From CAZQYC01 sp043746555 (GTDB lineage Bacteria; Pseudomonadota; Gammaproteobacteria; Steroidobacterales; Steroidobacteraceae): DNA of 27,400 nucleotides. The translations under genes were made by a program, and so were the position numbers. The notes below the pieces were generated by a model that ran no database searches, had not been told where the DNA came from, and saw nothing but the letters and a program-made list of their open reading frames with translations. Each line of letters starts with the position of its first letter. The stretch's first letter is position 1. The stretch lies in contig JAYTQU010000227.1 of NCBI GenBank assembly GCA_043746555.1, positions 1-27,400 on the forward strand. The letters run 5' to 3'. This document shows positions 1-8,705 of this stretch, in pieces.

Positions 1-414
1 CCGTTCGTTGGGGCGCGCGGCGGCGACTAATTCTTTGACCGGCGGCGCGGGTGTGCGCGCGCGCAGCCGATCGGTCGCGCGTTTGATGGCGTCGGCAAGT
101 CGTGCGGGATCGACGGGTTTCAACAAGTAATCGACAGCGTGAACATCGAAGGCTTTCAGCGCAAACTCGTCGTAAGCGGTGACAAAAATAACGGCTGGCG
201 CGCGTTCGCTGAGCAATTCCAACACTTCGAATCCCGATAGCTTCGGCATTTGGATGTCGAGGAACAACAATTCCGGTGCGAGTTCTTCAACCAGCTTTAC
301 CGCTTCGAAGCCGTTGGCTGCTTGACCCACCACTTCCATGTCCCCAATTGTCGCAAGTTGTTCGGCAAGGAAAGCGCGAGCCAATGCCTCGTCATCCACA
401 ATCAGTACGCGCAC
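1..414 (-). CDS. LytTR-family response regulator, N-terminal part (cut by window edge)
   Basis: Cytoplasmic response regulator; only the receiver domain and the start of the linker lie in the window (138 codons, open at base 1). The reading frame begins with GTG and gives VRVLIVDDEALARAFL, with the acidic pocket at D7/D8, the phospho-acceptor in LLFLDIQMP (about D53), the conserved Thr in VIFVTAYDEFA and the Lys in YLLKPVD. The YLLKPVD followed by a linker is typical of the AlgR/LytR group, whose C-terminal half is a LytTR DNA-binding domain; that half lies outside the window, so the LytTR call is inferred from the receiver type and from the adjacent LytS-type kinase. The GTG lies one base after the kinase stop codon, with AGGGGG seven bases upstream, so the two are probably translationally coupled. 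The partner kinase is certainly the upstream gene. Confidence 0.9.
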   Translation of the reverse strand, partial: MRVLIVDDEALARAFLAEQLATIGDMEVVGQAANGFEAVKLVEELAPELLFLDIQMPKLSGFEVLELLSERAPAVIFVTAYDEFALKAFDVHAVDYLLKPVDPARLADAIKRATDRLRARTPAPPVKELVAAARPNER

Positions 415-415
415 G

Positions 416-1552
416 CTACGTCCCCCTTAATTTTTCGACGGGCCTACTCTTATTCTGACCGGCTTCAATCGGTCGAGTCTCAATCGGAATAGCCGGCAAA
501 AGCACAACCACTCTAAACATCGTACCTTGCGCCGTCGCGTCGACGCGACCGCGATTGCCGTACAGTGTATCGATGCGCGCACGCACGTTGTTTAAGCCAA
601 CGCCGGCACCCCGCGACGGTGGTCGTTCTGGGTCGCAAGGATTTTCCACCGACAGCTCCAGCAAGCTCTCGCGTCGCCGCGCGGTAACTCTGATGTCGCC
701 GCCATCTAGCAGGTGCGCGATCCCGTGATGTACCGCGTTTTCAACTAACGGCTGCAGGACCAACGGTGGCACGCTCAAATCTCGCACATCGTCGCTGATT
801 TCGAAATGCGTTCGCAGGCGTTCGCTGAAGCGCACGGCTTCGATACTGAGAAAAGTTTCCACCAAATCGATTTCGGCGGCGAGCGAAATGGATTGTTCGC
901 GGCCGAGGCTGATGCTCTTGCGGAAAAAATTCGACATCAGATAGCACATGCGACGCGCGGCGGCGACATCGCTGCCGATCAATGCCGCGACCGAATTTAA
1001 GCTGTTGAATAGAAAATGCGGATCGAGTTGCGCGCGCAGCGATTTCAACTCGGCTTCACGCGCATGCACTTGCGATTCCAAAGCACGACGCTCCGCCTTG
1101 CGAGAATGTTCGAATGCCGCGCCCAAGTAGTGGCCGAGTATCGCGACCACCAAACCGATTGCGCCCGCGAAAATCAACAAAGGCGCGAGTCCCGATGGAA
1201 CATCGTTGCCGCCGTTCGCTTTGTTCCCGGTCACATTATTCAGGGGCAACAGAAAATCCGCCCACCAAAGACCGATCGCAACCCAGATGGTCAGCAACAA
1301 GATGCCGGCGCCGAACCATGTACCGAGCAACTTGCTGAGCGGCGTCTGATCGACCGGCAATGTTTTCACTAGATACCACGACGACAGCGATTGAAAGCCG
1401 AGCAGAACGCCCAGCGGCACGGCGAATTTGAGCGCCCAAGTTAGCGGTACGTTGTTGCCGAGCGTGATAACCGCGGCAAGCAAACTGCCAAAGCCGATCC
1501 AAACGGTGATGTAGAGCGCCAATCGTTCCGGACGCGCGAGGATGGGATGCAT
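416..1552 (-). CDS. LytS-type sensor histidine kinase
   Basis: Membrane sensor kinase of 378 residues that should phosphorylate the neighbouring response regulator. About four hydrophobic segments occupy residues 12-32, 42-62, 78-100 and 120-145. A short coiled coil follows, then the His_kinase (PF06580) signature AQLDPHFLFNSLNS with the phospho-accepting His at about 179. The HATPase part shows VLQPLVENAVHHGIAH (N box) and GAGVGLNNVRARI (G box). This H-box form belongs to the LytS/AlgZ/YehU class, not to classical HisKA kinases. It starts nine bases after the LiaF-like gene stop and has no clear ribosome binding site, consistent with coupled translation. No periplasmic ligand domain is seen, so the signal is probably passed through the membrane segments or the LiaF-like partner (inference). 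Confidence 0.93.
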   Translation of the reverse strand: MHPILARPERLALYITVWIGFGSLLAAVITLGNNVPLTWALKFAVPLGVLLGFQSLSSWYLVKTLPVDQTPLSKLLGTWFGAGILLLTIWVAIGLWWADFLLPLNNVTGNKANGGNDVPSGLAPLLIFAGAIGLVVAILGHYLGAAFEHSRKAERRALESQVHAREAELKSLRAQLDPHFLFNSLNSVAALIGSDVAAARRMCYLMSNFFRKSISLGREQSISLAAEIDLVETFLSIEAVRFSERLRTHFEISDDVRDLSVPPLVLQPLVENAVHHGIAHLLDGGDIRVTARRRESLLELSVENPCDPERPPSRGAGVGLNNVRARIDTLYGNRGRVDATAQGTMFRVVVLLPAIPIETRPIEAGQNKSRPVEKLRGT

Positions 1553-1561
1553 GGCAGTCGA

Positions 1562-2491
1562 TTAGTTTTTGATTTCGATTCCGCCCATGAGCACGAAGCC
1601 TTCAAGAATCAGCGTCTTGGTTGGCATCGTGCCGGGCGGGTTGGCGGAAGGACGGCGCTTATCGACATACGCGCCCATGATCGGTACAACATGACTGATC
1701 ACGGTCCACTCCGATGGCGCGCAGATTTCGATACCGCCCATGCAGGCGACGACGTTAATTCTGGTCGAATCGCCGACCAATGTGGCGTCGCGAAGATCCA
1801 GCTTGGCACCGCCCATGCACGCGAAGAGTTCGGCGCGCTCCATCGCTTGTGCGGTGGGTTTTTGTTCGCAGCCCGATAACACAGCGATACCGCGCACCAC
1901 GCTGCCGAGATTTCTCGCGGATCCACTTCCACCCGATCCTCCACCACCCGATCCTCCACCACTGAGGCCGCTTCCTGGAGTGCCGTCGGTCCCGGCGCCC
2001 GAACCGCTATTGGAATCTTGATCCGAACGGTCGATTATCGCGCGGCGAATTAAATAAGCACCGAGTCCCAACAAGATCACCGGCCAAAACAAATCGCCGA
2101 CGCCGACATCGATCCATCCGCTGGTATGCGCGACTGACCATAAACCGACGAAGATCCAACCGATTCCCCACTGCCGACTACTTTCGCTGCGATGTTCGAT
2201 CATCAACGCGACGCCAATTGCCAAAAAAGCAGCCGGCCAGAAATAACGCATCGGCGCTCGCATTTCGAGGATGTGCAAGTTGCTCACCAAGAACAATACG
2301 CCGAGCACCACGACCAACAGACCGACGATCAAGTGCATCGAGACCGAACCGGTGTATGGAGACTGAGGAGGAGTGCGTCGAGTTTCGAAACTGTCGCGCA
2401 TGCGGCCGCGAATTTCGTCGCGCGTTTGTTTACGCACCTGTCTGCGCATCTGGCGAAGACGGCGGCGTTCCTCGTTCCAAAAGTCGCTCAC
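1562..2491 (-). CDS. LiaF-like membrane protein with Gly-rich linker
   Basis: A 309-residue protein. The start is GTG at 2491, because it overlaps the upstream stop in a GTGA arrangement; a longer open frame upstream is mere read-through. A strongly basic N-terminus (EERRRLRQMRRQVRKQ) is followed by about four membrane helices (DUF5668 / LiaF transmembrane-like) in the first 180 residues. A Gly/Ser linker encoded by short C-rich tandem repeats comes next (around 1920-1985). The C-terminal domain of about 100 residues carries repeated ACMGG / VACMGG / VLMGG strands, the hallmark of the LiaF C-terminal (DUF2154, 'cell wall-active antibiotics response') fold. LiaF in Firmicutes restrains a kinase until the envelope is damaged; a similar role for the LytS-type kinase downstream is inference from order and spacing. 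Confidence 0.87.
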   Translation of the reverse strand: MSDFWNEERRRLRQMRRQVRKQTRDEIRGRMRDSFETRRTPPQSPYTGSVSMHLIVGLLVVVLGVLFLVSNLHILEMRAPMRYFWPAAFLAIGVALMIEHRSESSRQWGIGWIFVGLWSVAHTSGWIDVGVGDLFWPVILLGLGAYLIRRAIIDRSDQDSNSGSGAGTDGTPGSGLSGGGSGGGGSGGSGSARNLGSVVRGIAVLSGCEQKPTAQAMERAELFACMGGAKLDLRDATLVGDSTRINVVACMGGIEICAPSEWTVISHVVPIMGAYVDKRRPSANPPGTMPTKTLILEGFVLMGGIEIKN

Positions 2492-2868
2492 GGCGCACCG
2501 CCTTGATCGCTGTCTCGACGGCGGTTGCCGAATACGCTGCCTAGTACGCCACCAAGCACGATGCGAATGCCCAGTGCGACGATGAGAATGGGCCACGCCG
2601 TGCCCCAGGTAAGTCCGAAGATTTCAAAGACGCTAACCTGAGCGTAGATTCCCACGGCAATGAGCGTGAAGCCGCTCATTCGATCGCGCATCGGACCCGG
2701 CCATAACAGTTGCGCGCCGCCCAATACGATGAGTATCAACGGCCAGTAGTCCCACAAATCGCGCGGGATGCGGAATCCCAAATTCACGGCCAGCGCGAAC
2801 GCGCCAAATATCAACAGAATGACGCCCCAAGTAAATCGACTGCGGGCTGTGTGTCTTTCGCGAGACAT
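2488..2868 (-). CDS. small DUF5668-type membrane protein
   Basis: A 126-residue, four-helix membrane protein (hydrophobic stretches at about 13-30, 37-55, 63-82 and 88-106) ending in the basic tail FGNRRRDSDQGGAP. The ATG at 2868 is chosen because GGAG lies six bases upstream; an in-frame ATG 14 codons earlier has no such site. It overlaps the LiaF-like gene by four bases and resembles that protein's own transmembrane half (LLIFGAFALAVNLGF, WPLILIVLGGAQLLW), so it looks like a stand-alone copy of the DUF5668 module. It is the first gene of the four-gene minus-strand operon. Function is unknown beyond a likely structural or sensing role with the LiaF-like protein. Confidence 0.82.
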   Translation of the reverse strand: MSRERHTARSRFTWGVILLIFGAFALAVNLGFRIPRDLWDYWPLILIVLGGAQLLWPGPMRDRMSGFTLIAVGIYAQVSVFEIFGLTWGTAWPILIVALGIRIVLGGVLGSVFGNRRRDSDQGGAP

Positions 2869-2997
2869 GAAGGACTCCGGGACTGCTCCAAAATTGGCTA
2901 TTGGTCGCAACGATACCTAAGGTTCGCGTGTCGCCGCCAGCTCGCGCCGGTCAACAACGGTTTGCTACCGGTAAAGCCCCGTTATTCGATTGGCAAT

Positions 2998-4827
2998 CTA
3001 CGGCAGAGGCATCTCGATGAAAAATGTCGCGCCTGCGCCCGGCGCGCTTTCGGCCCAGATTCTGCCGCCTGCGCGTTCGATGGCCTTGTGCGCCAGGGCG
3101 AGTCCGATACCAGTGCCGGGATAAGTGTCGGCGCGATGCAGTCGTTGAAACATCGCGAAGATGCGGTCGTGATATTCCATGTCGAAGCCAATGCCGTTGT
3201 CGCGAATCGACAGGCGCAGTCGATGCGGATCGGCATGAGCAGCGTGCAGCTCGATTTGCGGAGCCGCCGCGCCGCTGCTGAATTTGATCGCGTTTTGCAA
3301 CACGTTGCGCAGCGCGATCGTCAATCCTTCGCGGTCGATCGCCATATCGGCGTCGTTCACTTCGGCGTTCACTGCGATGTTCGCGCGCGCGATGTCGTCA
3401 CGTTGTTCGGAGATACAGTGGTTCACCAAAGTAGCGATGTTCACCGTTTCGATTTGCGTTTCGCGCCGATCGATACGAGCGTAAGCCAGCAAATCGTCCA
3501 CCAAACGCGCCATCGTGATGGCGCCGCGACGCATGCGGGCAATGTACGCGCGACCTTGTTCGTCGAGTTGTGCGCCGTACTCCTCGGCAAGCAAGGCACC
3601 GAACCCATCCATTGCTCGCAGCGGCGACTTCAAATCGTGCGCCACGGCATAGGAAAAACTTTCCAATTCCCGATACGCGTGTTGCAATTTTTGCGTGCGT
3701 TCGGTCACGCGTCGTTCGAGTTCCACATTGAGCGTGCGATAGCGCTGTTCGCTTTCCGTCAGGTCGCGATTGGCGCTCGATAGTTTCCGATTGCTTTCGC
3801 TTAACGCCGCTACCAATCGTTGTTCTTCGCGTTGTATCCACGCTTCGCGTATCCCCAGGGCAACCGCAAACGCCACGCCGATGGAGGCGCACAGATAAAT
3901 CACCCGCGCACTGATCCATTCGGCGTTGCTGATGACCGTCCCCACCATAACGAGAATGAGCAGCGCAGGCATGGTGGCTTCTAGAAAACGTTCGCGGCGC
4001 AACAACGCTGCGCTCGCTTTCGGCGGATGATGTTTAATGTCGAAGACATACTCGTACGCACCGCACGCAACGCTCGCGAGCGCAATTAACCATGCACCGT
4101 TGACCCAATCGTTGGGACGATACGTGCCGGTAAAGCGGCCATGTACATCGGTGACATAGGCGCTGGTGTGAATCCCCGAACCGATTGCGATTAAAACTAA
4201 AGGCCAATAGGCCGACTGCCAGCGATAACTCCATAGCAAGTACAATGCCGTCATGCAGGCCGTGGCGTACGCAAGGCAACTCATCAGTGTTATCGCCAGA
4301 GAGCTTACCGAGCGTCGAGCAAACACCGCCGGCTCGGTGATCGCAATCACCAAAACGATCACTACCGTACAGCCGATCAATCCAAGATTGCCGCCGTGAC
4401 GTACCGTCATTCGCGAGACGCCGGAGGGTTTGGGGAAGGTAAGCAGACCGGCTACCAACAGAATCGGATAACTCAAAAAAAGACCTTGCATCCAGTGCGG
4501 AAAAGCAGGCAACTTGCCGCGTGCAAGTTCGTAGTAGTCCCACGCAAATTGTCCGGTCGACCAGAATAAACACCCGAGTGCGATAAGCAGCCACGCGAGA
4601 CGTTCGCGATTCACCAACTTGTTGGCGGCGGCGAAGCAGACCGCGCTAGCCGCTAAACCGAACAAGGTCCACGTAGCGTCGTTAAGTCGGATCGCCGCGT
4701 TGCCATCGAGCGCGGCACCGTTGATGATGCCGACATAAAGGACAAAAGCGCATCCGAAGACCGCGGCGACGATCCAGCGACCATGCAAAAAGCGTTCTGT
4801 TCGTCCCATTTCGGTTGGTCGACGCAA
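2998..4827 (-). CDS. membrane histidine kinase, phytochrome-like kinase core
   Basis: A 609-residue sensor kinase. About nine or ten hydrophobic segments fill residues 17-325 (a multi-helix membrane sensor of unrecognised type). A coiled coil at about 330-385 follows, then the HisKA box ESFSYAVAHDLKSPLRAM with His at 397. The ATPase domain has NVLQNAIKFS, DNGIGFD and GTGIGLALAHKAIE. The H-box and the FQRLHRADTYPGTGIGLA stretch are those of kinases next to bacteriophytochromes, but no GAF, PHY or PAS domain is present. The start is a TTG at 4827 preceded at seven bases by AGGGG; the first ATG at 4809 has no ribosome binding site. No response regulator follows it, so it is an orphan in this window. 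The gene runs away from the aminotransferase across a shared 189-base spacer. Confidence 0.9.
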   Translation of the reverse strand: MRRPTEMGRTERFLHGRWIVAAVFGCAFVLYVGIINGAALDGNAAIRLNDATWTLFGLAASAVCFAAANKLVNRERLAWLLIALGCLFWSTGQFAWDYYELARGKLPAFPHWMQGLFLSYPILLVAGLLTFPKPSGVSRMTVRHGGNLGLIGCTVVIVLVIAITEPAVFARRSVSSLAITLMSCLAYATACMTALYLLWSYRWQSAYWPLVLIAIGSGIHTSAYVTDVHGRFTGTYRPNDWVNGAWLIALASVACGAYEYVFDIKHHPPKASAALLRRERFLEATMPALLILVMVGTVISNAEWISARVIYLCASIGVAFAVALGIREAWIQREEQRLVAALSESNRKLSSANRDLTESEQRYRTLNVELERRVTERTQKLQHAYRELESFSYAVAHDLKSPLRAMDGFGALLAEEYGAQLDEQGRAYIARMRRGAITMARLVDDLLAYARIDRRETQIETVNIATLVNHCISEQRDDIARANIAVNAEVNDADMAIDREGLTIALRNVLQNAIKFSSGAAAPQIELHAAHADPHRLRLSIRDNGIGFDMEYHDRIFAMFQRLHRADTYPGTGIGLALAHKAIERAGGRIWAESAPGAGATFFIEMPLP

Positions 4828-4923
4828 TGTTCAGCCCCTGGTTCTCTCAACCCTTGTTTTGCCCGTCTCGTTGGGTTATTCCATTGGCTAATGCCGTTCC
4901 GGACCGATCTTGGTTTGCGCAGA

Positions 4924-4962
4924 CGAGCCTACGCCTGAACGCGGCGGGTTGCACTAGGCTCG
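4924..4962. promoter_or_regulatory. inverted repeat in divergent intergenic region
   Basis: CGAGCCTA (4924-4931) and TAGGCTCG (4955-4962) form a perfect 8-bp inverted repeat with a 23-base spacer. It lies 54 bases upstream of the aminotransferase start and about 100 bases upstream of the divergent kinase. It could be an operator for a dimeric regulator or a leader hairpin; no T-tract follows, so it is not a terminator. I see no convincing sigma-70 promoter pair around it. Confidence 0.3.
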
Positions 4963-5016
4963 CAGGGCCCGAACTAGTAAGATAAACCCGCAACTTCCAC
5001 TTTCTCCCCGCCCAAC

Positions 5017-6219
5017 ATGACCGCCTCGATTCTCACGAACGTCGATCTCGCGCCGCGCGACCCAATCCTCGGTATCACAGAGGCTTTTAACGCGGACGCC
5101 AATCCCGCCAAAGTGAATTTGGGCGTCGGCGTTTACTACAACGACAATGGCAAAGTGCCGGTGCTCGAATGCGTGAAACGCGCGGAACAACTTCTGGCCG
5201 CCGATATCGCGCCGCACACGTATTTACCGATCGACGGCCTGCCCGCCTATGTTCGCGCGGTGCAAGGACTCGTATTGGGCAACGACTCCGCCGCACTGCG
5301 CGACCAGCGCGTGGTGGGTGTGCAAGCATTGGGCGGCACGGGTGCGCTCAAGATCGCCGCCGATTTTTTATATCGCGTGAATCCAAAGGCCACAGTGTGG
5401 ATCAGCGATCCGAGTTGGGAAAATCATCGCGCGCTGTTCGAAGCCGCCGGCTTCGAAGTAAAAAACTATGCTTACTACAACGCTGCGACTCGCGGCCTCG
5501 ACTTCGATTCGATGATCGGCGCGCTCAACTCGTTACCGGCGGCCGCAATCGTCGTATTGCATGCTTGTTGTCACAATCCCACCGGTGCCGATCTGACCGT
5601 TGAACAATGGACTCGCGTCATCGACATCGTTAAGTCGCGCGAGCTGGTTTCCATTCTCGACCTGGCGTATCAAGGATTCGCCGATGGGCTGGAACAAGAC
5701 GGTGCGGTGGTGAAGCGTTTTGCCGAGACATTGAACCCCGTTTTCATCGCCAGTTCGTTTTCTAAATCGTTCTCGTTGTACGGCGAACGCATTGGCGCTC
5801 TGAACGTGGTGACGGTAAGCAAGGATGAAGCCGCGCGTGTTCTGAGCCAATTAAAGCGCATCGTGCGCACGACTTACTCCAATCCACCCGGCCACGGCTG
5901 CCAAGTCGTCACCAAAGTGTTGACGACGCCGGAATTGCGCGCGCAGTGGGAACAGGAGTTGGCCCAGATGCGCGAGCGCATCAAGCAGATGCGCAAGGCG
6001 TTGGTCGACAAAGTGCAAAGCAAAAAGTCCGGTTACGACATCGGCTTTGTGCTGCGTCAGCGCGGGATGTTTTCGTATTCGGGACTATCCAAAGCGGTTG
6101 TGGAGAAATTGCGAGCTCAGTATTCGATTTACGCTCTCGACAGCGGACGTATCTGTGTTGCCGCGCTCAATAATCAAAATGTCGAGCAGGTGGCCGAGGC
6201 CATTGCCGCGTTGGTCTGA
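5017..6219 (+). CDS. class I aminotransferase (aromatic/aspartate type)
   Basis: A cytoplasmic PLP enzyme of 400 residues, the usual length of the AspC/TyrB group, which moves the amino group between aspartate or aromatic amino acids and 2-oxo acids. Diagnostic stretches are VNLGVGVYYND near the N-terminus, ALGGTGALKIAADFL (cofactor phosphate region), WISDPSWENH, HACCHNPTGADL, ILDLAYQGFADG and the PLP lysine in SSFSKSFSLYGERIG (K250). YSNPPGHG and the C-terminal SGRICVAALN, containing the carboxylate-binding Arg, are also present. Sequence alone does not separate aspartate from aromatic specificity, so no symbol is given. The ATG has no clear ribosome binding site upstream. It stands alone: divergent from the kinase and about 200 bases before the next gene. 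Confidence 0.95.
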   Translation: MTASILTNVDLAPRDPILGITEAFNADANPAKVNLGVGVYYNDNGKVPVLECVKRAEQLLAADIAPHTYLPIDGLPAYVRAVQGLVLGNDSAALRDQRVVGVQALGGTGALKIAADFLYRVNPKATVWISDPSWENHRALFEAAGFEVKNYAYYNAATRGLDFDSMIGALNSLPAAAIVVLHACCHNPTGADLTVEQWTRVIDIVKSRELVSILDLAYQGFADGLEQDGAVVKRFAETLNPVFIASSFSKSFSLYGERIGALNVVTVSKDEAARVLSQLKRIVRTTYSNPPGHGCQVVTKVLTTPELRAQWEQELAQMRERIKQMRKALVDKVQSKKSGYDIGFVLRQRGMFSYSGLSKAVVEKLRAQYSIYALDSGRICVAALNNQNVEQVAEAIAALV

Positions 6220-6416
6220 AGCAGCGCGTCAGTTCGTGAGATGGAAAGAAGCGAAAGTCTAGCCTCACTCTCCCGTCATGATCGATCTCCCGATCTTTCG
6301 ATTTCGCGAATTGACGATGCTTTCCCGCCTTACAACTCTTGACGAAAAGCAGAACACGCACGCCAAGGAAGGCACTATTCTTCGGCAACTCTCCCTAATT
6401 TACCGAGGCGTTGGGC

Positions 6417-8705
6417 GTGTTCGAGCTGTTGTTCGTACATCCCTGGTGGGCGTATCGCGCGGGCCGGCTCACATTAGCGAGCGCATGGCCGCGATGGCTG
6501 TTGCTCGTTGCAATCGTCTTGGCTTGCGTTGCCATTGTCGTCAGCCTGCAACGTCGTCGCCATCTTGGTTTGCCGCGTTTGTTGTTGCTTGGTGGGTTGC
6601 AAGCGACACTCGCTATTCTTCTGTTGTGTTTACTCTGGCGTCCTTCGCTCAATGTCGAACGAGTTCGCGATCGCCAAAACGTCTTGAGTATAGTGGTCGA
6701 TAATTCCGTCAGCATGATGCAGCATGACAATGCGGACGAAAAATCGCCGTCGCGTCTGCAAATCGCCATCGATGCGTTAAAGCGCGGACCGCTCGCCGAA
6801 CTCGGCAAGACCTTCGAATTGCGTTTTTTCGCTTTCGACAAAACGCTCACACCGGTTGCCAATCTTGAATCGTTACCCGCGCCGGGCAATCAATCGCGCA
6901 TTGGCGATGCGTTACGCAGTGTCATGCAGACGGCCGCAAGCGTGCCGATGGCGGGCATTGTCTTGTTAAGCGATGGCGCCGACAACGGCCACACGTTGAG
7001 CGAAACGGATTTACGCGAGCTTGCGGCGTACGGCGTACCGGTGCATGCCGTGGGCGTCGGACCCGAGCGCAACGACAACGATTTGGAACTTCAAGCCATC
7101 GACGTACCGACCAGCGCCGCGCCCAACGCGATTGTCACGGCTGAAGTGAGTGTGGGCTACAGTAAATCCGCCACTGTGCGGCTGCGCGTTTACGACGCCG
7201 ATGCGTTACTCGCGTCGCGCGAATTAAAGCTTATCGCAAAGTCGTCGAGTGACACGGGTCCGGGATTCGTCAGCACAGAGCGCATCGAGTTTCCCTCGAA
7301 AGAGGCGGGCGTGCGCGATTTGCGTTTTACCTTGGACGCGCTCGATGGCGAACGTAATACCATCAACAACTCGCGCCGCGTCGTACTCAACGTTCCCGGC
7401 ACGCGTCGCAATATTTTGTACGTTGAAGGCGAACCGCGGTGGGAATACAAATTCATTCGCCGCGCGATCGAAGGAGAACATTCGCTACGACTGGCTAGCG
7501 TGGTGCGAACGACGCAAAACAAATTTTATCGACAAGGCGTAACGTCGGGCGATGAGTTGAGCGATGGCTTGCCCACCACCGCGAAAGAGTTGTTCGCCTA
7601 CGATGCATTGGTGATCGGTAGTTACGAAGCGGTCGCGTTGTCGCAGGCGCAGCATCAGTTGCTCAAAGAATTTGTCGATAAGCGCGGTGGTGGAGTGTTG
7701 ATGCTGGCAGCGCGAAATGGTCTCGGCGATGGCGGTTGGGGCAGCACGCCTCTAGCAGAAACTTTGCCCACACATTTGAATCCAAAACGCGCGAGCGAGT
7801 TTACGCAAACACCGGTGAAAGCAGCGCTCACTGCCTACGGGCTCGACGCCACTGCGATGCGATTCGATTCCGATCCGGTGCGCAATGCCGAGCAGTGGCA
7901 ATCCTTGCCCGACCTCGCCAACTATCAAACGCTAGGCGCACTAAAACCTGGCGCAGTGGTGTTGCTCGACGCCATCCCGGCATCCGCCAAATCGGATAAG
8001 AAGCGCGAGCCATTGCTTGTGTGGCAGCGTTACGGTCGCGGCAGCACATTCGAGCTCGCCACGGCCAGTACGCAGCGCTGGCAGATGTTGTTGCCGGTGG
8101 AAGATCAGCGGCACGAAATGTTTTGGCGACAACTTATGCATGCGCTCGCCGATCAAGCGCCGCAGGCGGCGAGCTTGAGCGCCGGTCGCACGGTATTCAA
8201 CGACGAGAGCAGCGTGCAATTGACGGCGCAGATACGCGACAGCAATTTCGATCCGGTTGCCGATGCCAAGGTTGAAGTGTTGGTTACACCGGAGCAAGGC
8301 AGCGCGTATGTTCGTGCACTGCAACCCGCAATCGATGGCAAAGGCGGCTACACCACGATGCTCGACGCAGCGAGTTCGGGACTTTATCGCGTGGAAATGA
8401 CGGCGCACACGAACAAAGATCAAGTGTTAACGGCCAGTACCGCGTTTCGACGCGACGACAAGGTGGTCGAGTATTTCGATTCGTATCAACATCGCGCCGT
8501 GCTTGAGCGGCTCGCAAAAGAAACTCAGGGACGTTTCTGGCGTGTCGATCAATTGGCGAGCTTGGCGCAAGCGATTCCGTATACCAAGAGCGGCATTGTC
8601 GAGCGACAGATATTCGATCTTTGGAATATACCTTTAGTATTTTTAATGTTGCTCGCGCTGAAAGTCGGCGAGTGGCTGTTGCGATTGAAGCGGGGGACGT
8701 TGTGA
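6417..8705 (+). CDS. membrane protein with VWA and GATase-like domains
   Basis: A 762-residue membrane protein. Two N-terminal helices (about 27-44 and 53-74) are followed by a von Willebrand A domain with the MIDAS residues in IVVDNSVSMM (D95) and LLSDGADNG. An Ig-like or beta stretch leads to a class I glutamine amidotransferase-like region (RNILYVEGEPRWEYKFIRRA, then DALVIGSYEAV, then GGGVLMLAARNGLGDGG; PF07090-like) without an evident catalytic Cys. Another beta domain and one C-terminal helix (about 733-750) complete it. GTG at 6417 is preferred because GAGG lies eight bases upstream; the in-frame TTG at 6411 is too close to it. It is the first gene of the long plus-strand operon and overlaps the next gene by four bases. 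Related VWA proteins occur next to MoxR/DUF58/BatA genes; the exact role is unknown. Confidence 0.88.
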   Translation: MFELLFVHPWWAYRAGRLTLASAWPRWLLLVAIVLACVAIVVSLQRRRHLGLPRLLLLGGLQATLAILLLCLLWRPSLNVERVRDRQNVLSIVVDNSVSMMQHDNADEKSPSRLQIAIDALKRGPLAELGKTFELRFFAFDKTLTPVANLESLPAPGNQSRIGDALRSVMQTAASVPMAGIVLLSDGADNGHTLSETDLRELAAYGVPVHAVGVGPERNDNDLELQAIDVPTSAAPNAIVTAEVSVGYSKSATVRLRVYDADALLASRELKLIAKSSSDTGPGFVSTERIEFPSKEAGVRDLRFTLDALDGERNTINNSRRVVLNVPGTRRNILYVEGEPRWEYKFIRRAIEGEHSLRLASVVRTTQNKFYRQGVTSGDELSDGLPTTAKELFAYDALVIGSYEAVALSQAQHQLLKEFVDKRGGGVLMLAARNGLGDGGWGSTPLAETLPTHLNPKRASEFTQTPVKAALTAYGLDATAMRFDSDPVRNAEQWQSLPDLANYQTLGALKPGAVVLLDAIPASAKSDKKREPLLVWQRYGRGSTFELATASTQRWQMLLPVEDQRHEMFWRQLMHALADQAPQAASLSAGRTVFNDESSVQLTAQIRDSNFDPVADAKVEVLVTPEQGSAYVRALQPAIDGKGGYTTMLDAASSGLYRVEMTAHTNKDQVLTASTAFRRDDKVVEYFDSYQHRAVLERLAKETQGRFWRVDQLASLAQAIPYTKSGIVERQIFDLWNIPLVFLMLLALKVGEWLLRLKRGTL

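Noticed and set aside
2710..3783. Long plus-strand open frame of 357 codons
   Set aside because: It lies antisense to the DUF5668-type gene and the histidine kinase, has no family features, and its sequence is the mirror of strong kinase motifs on the other strand.
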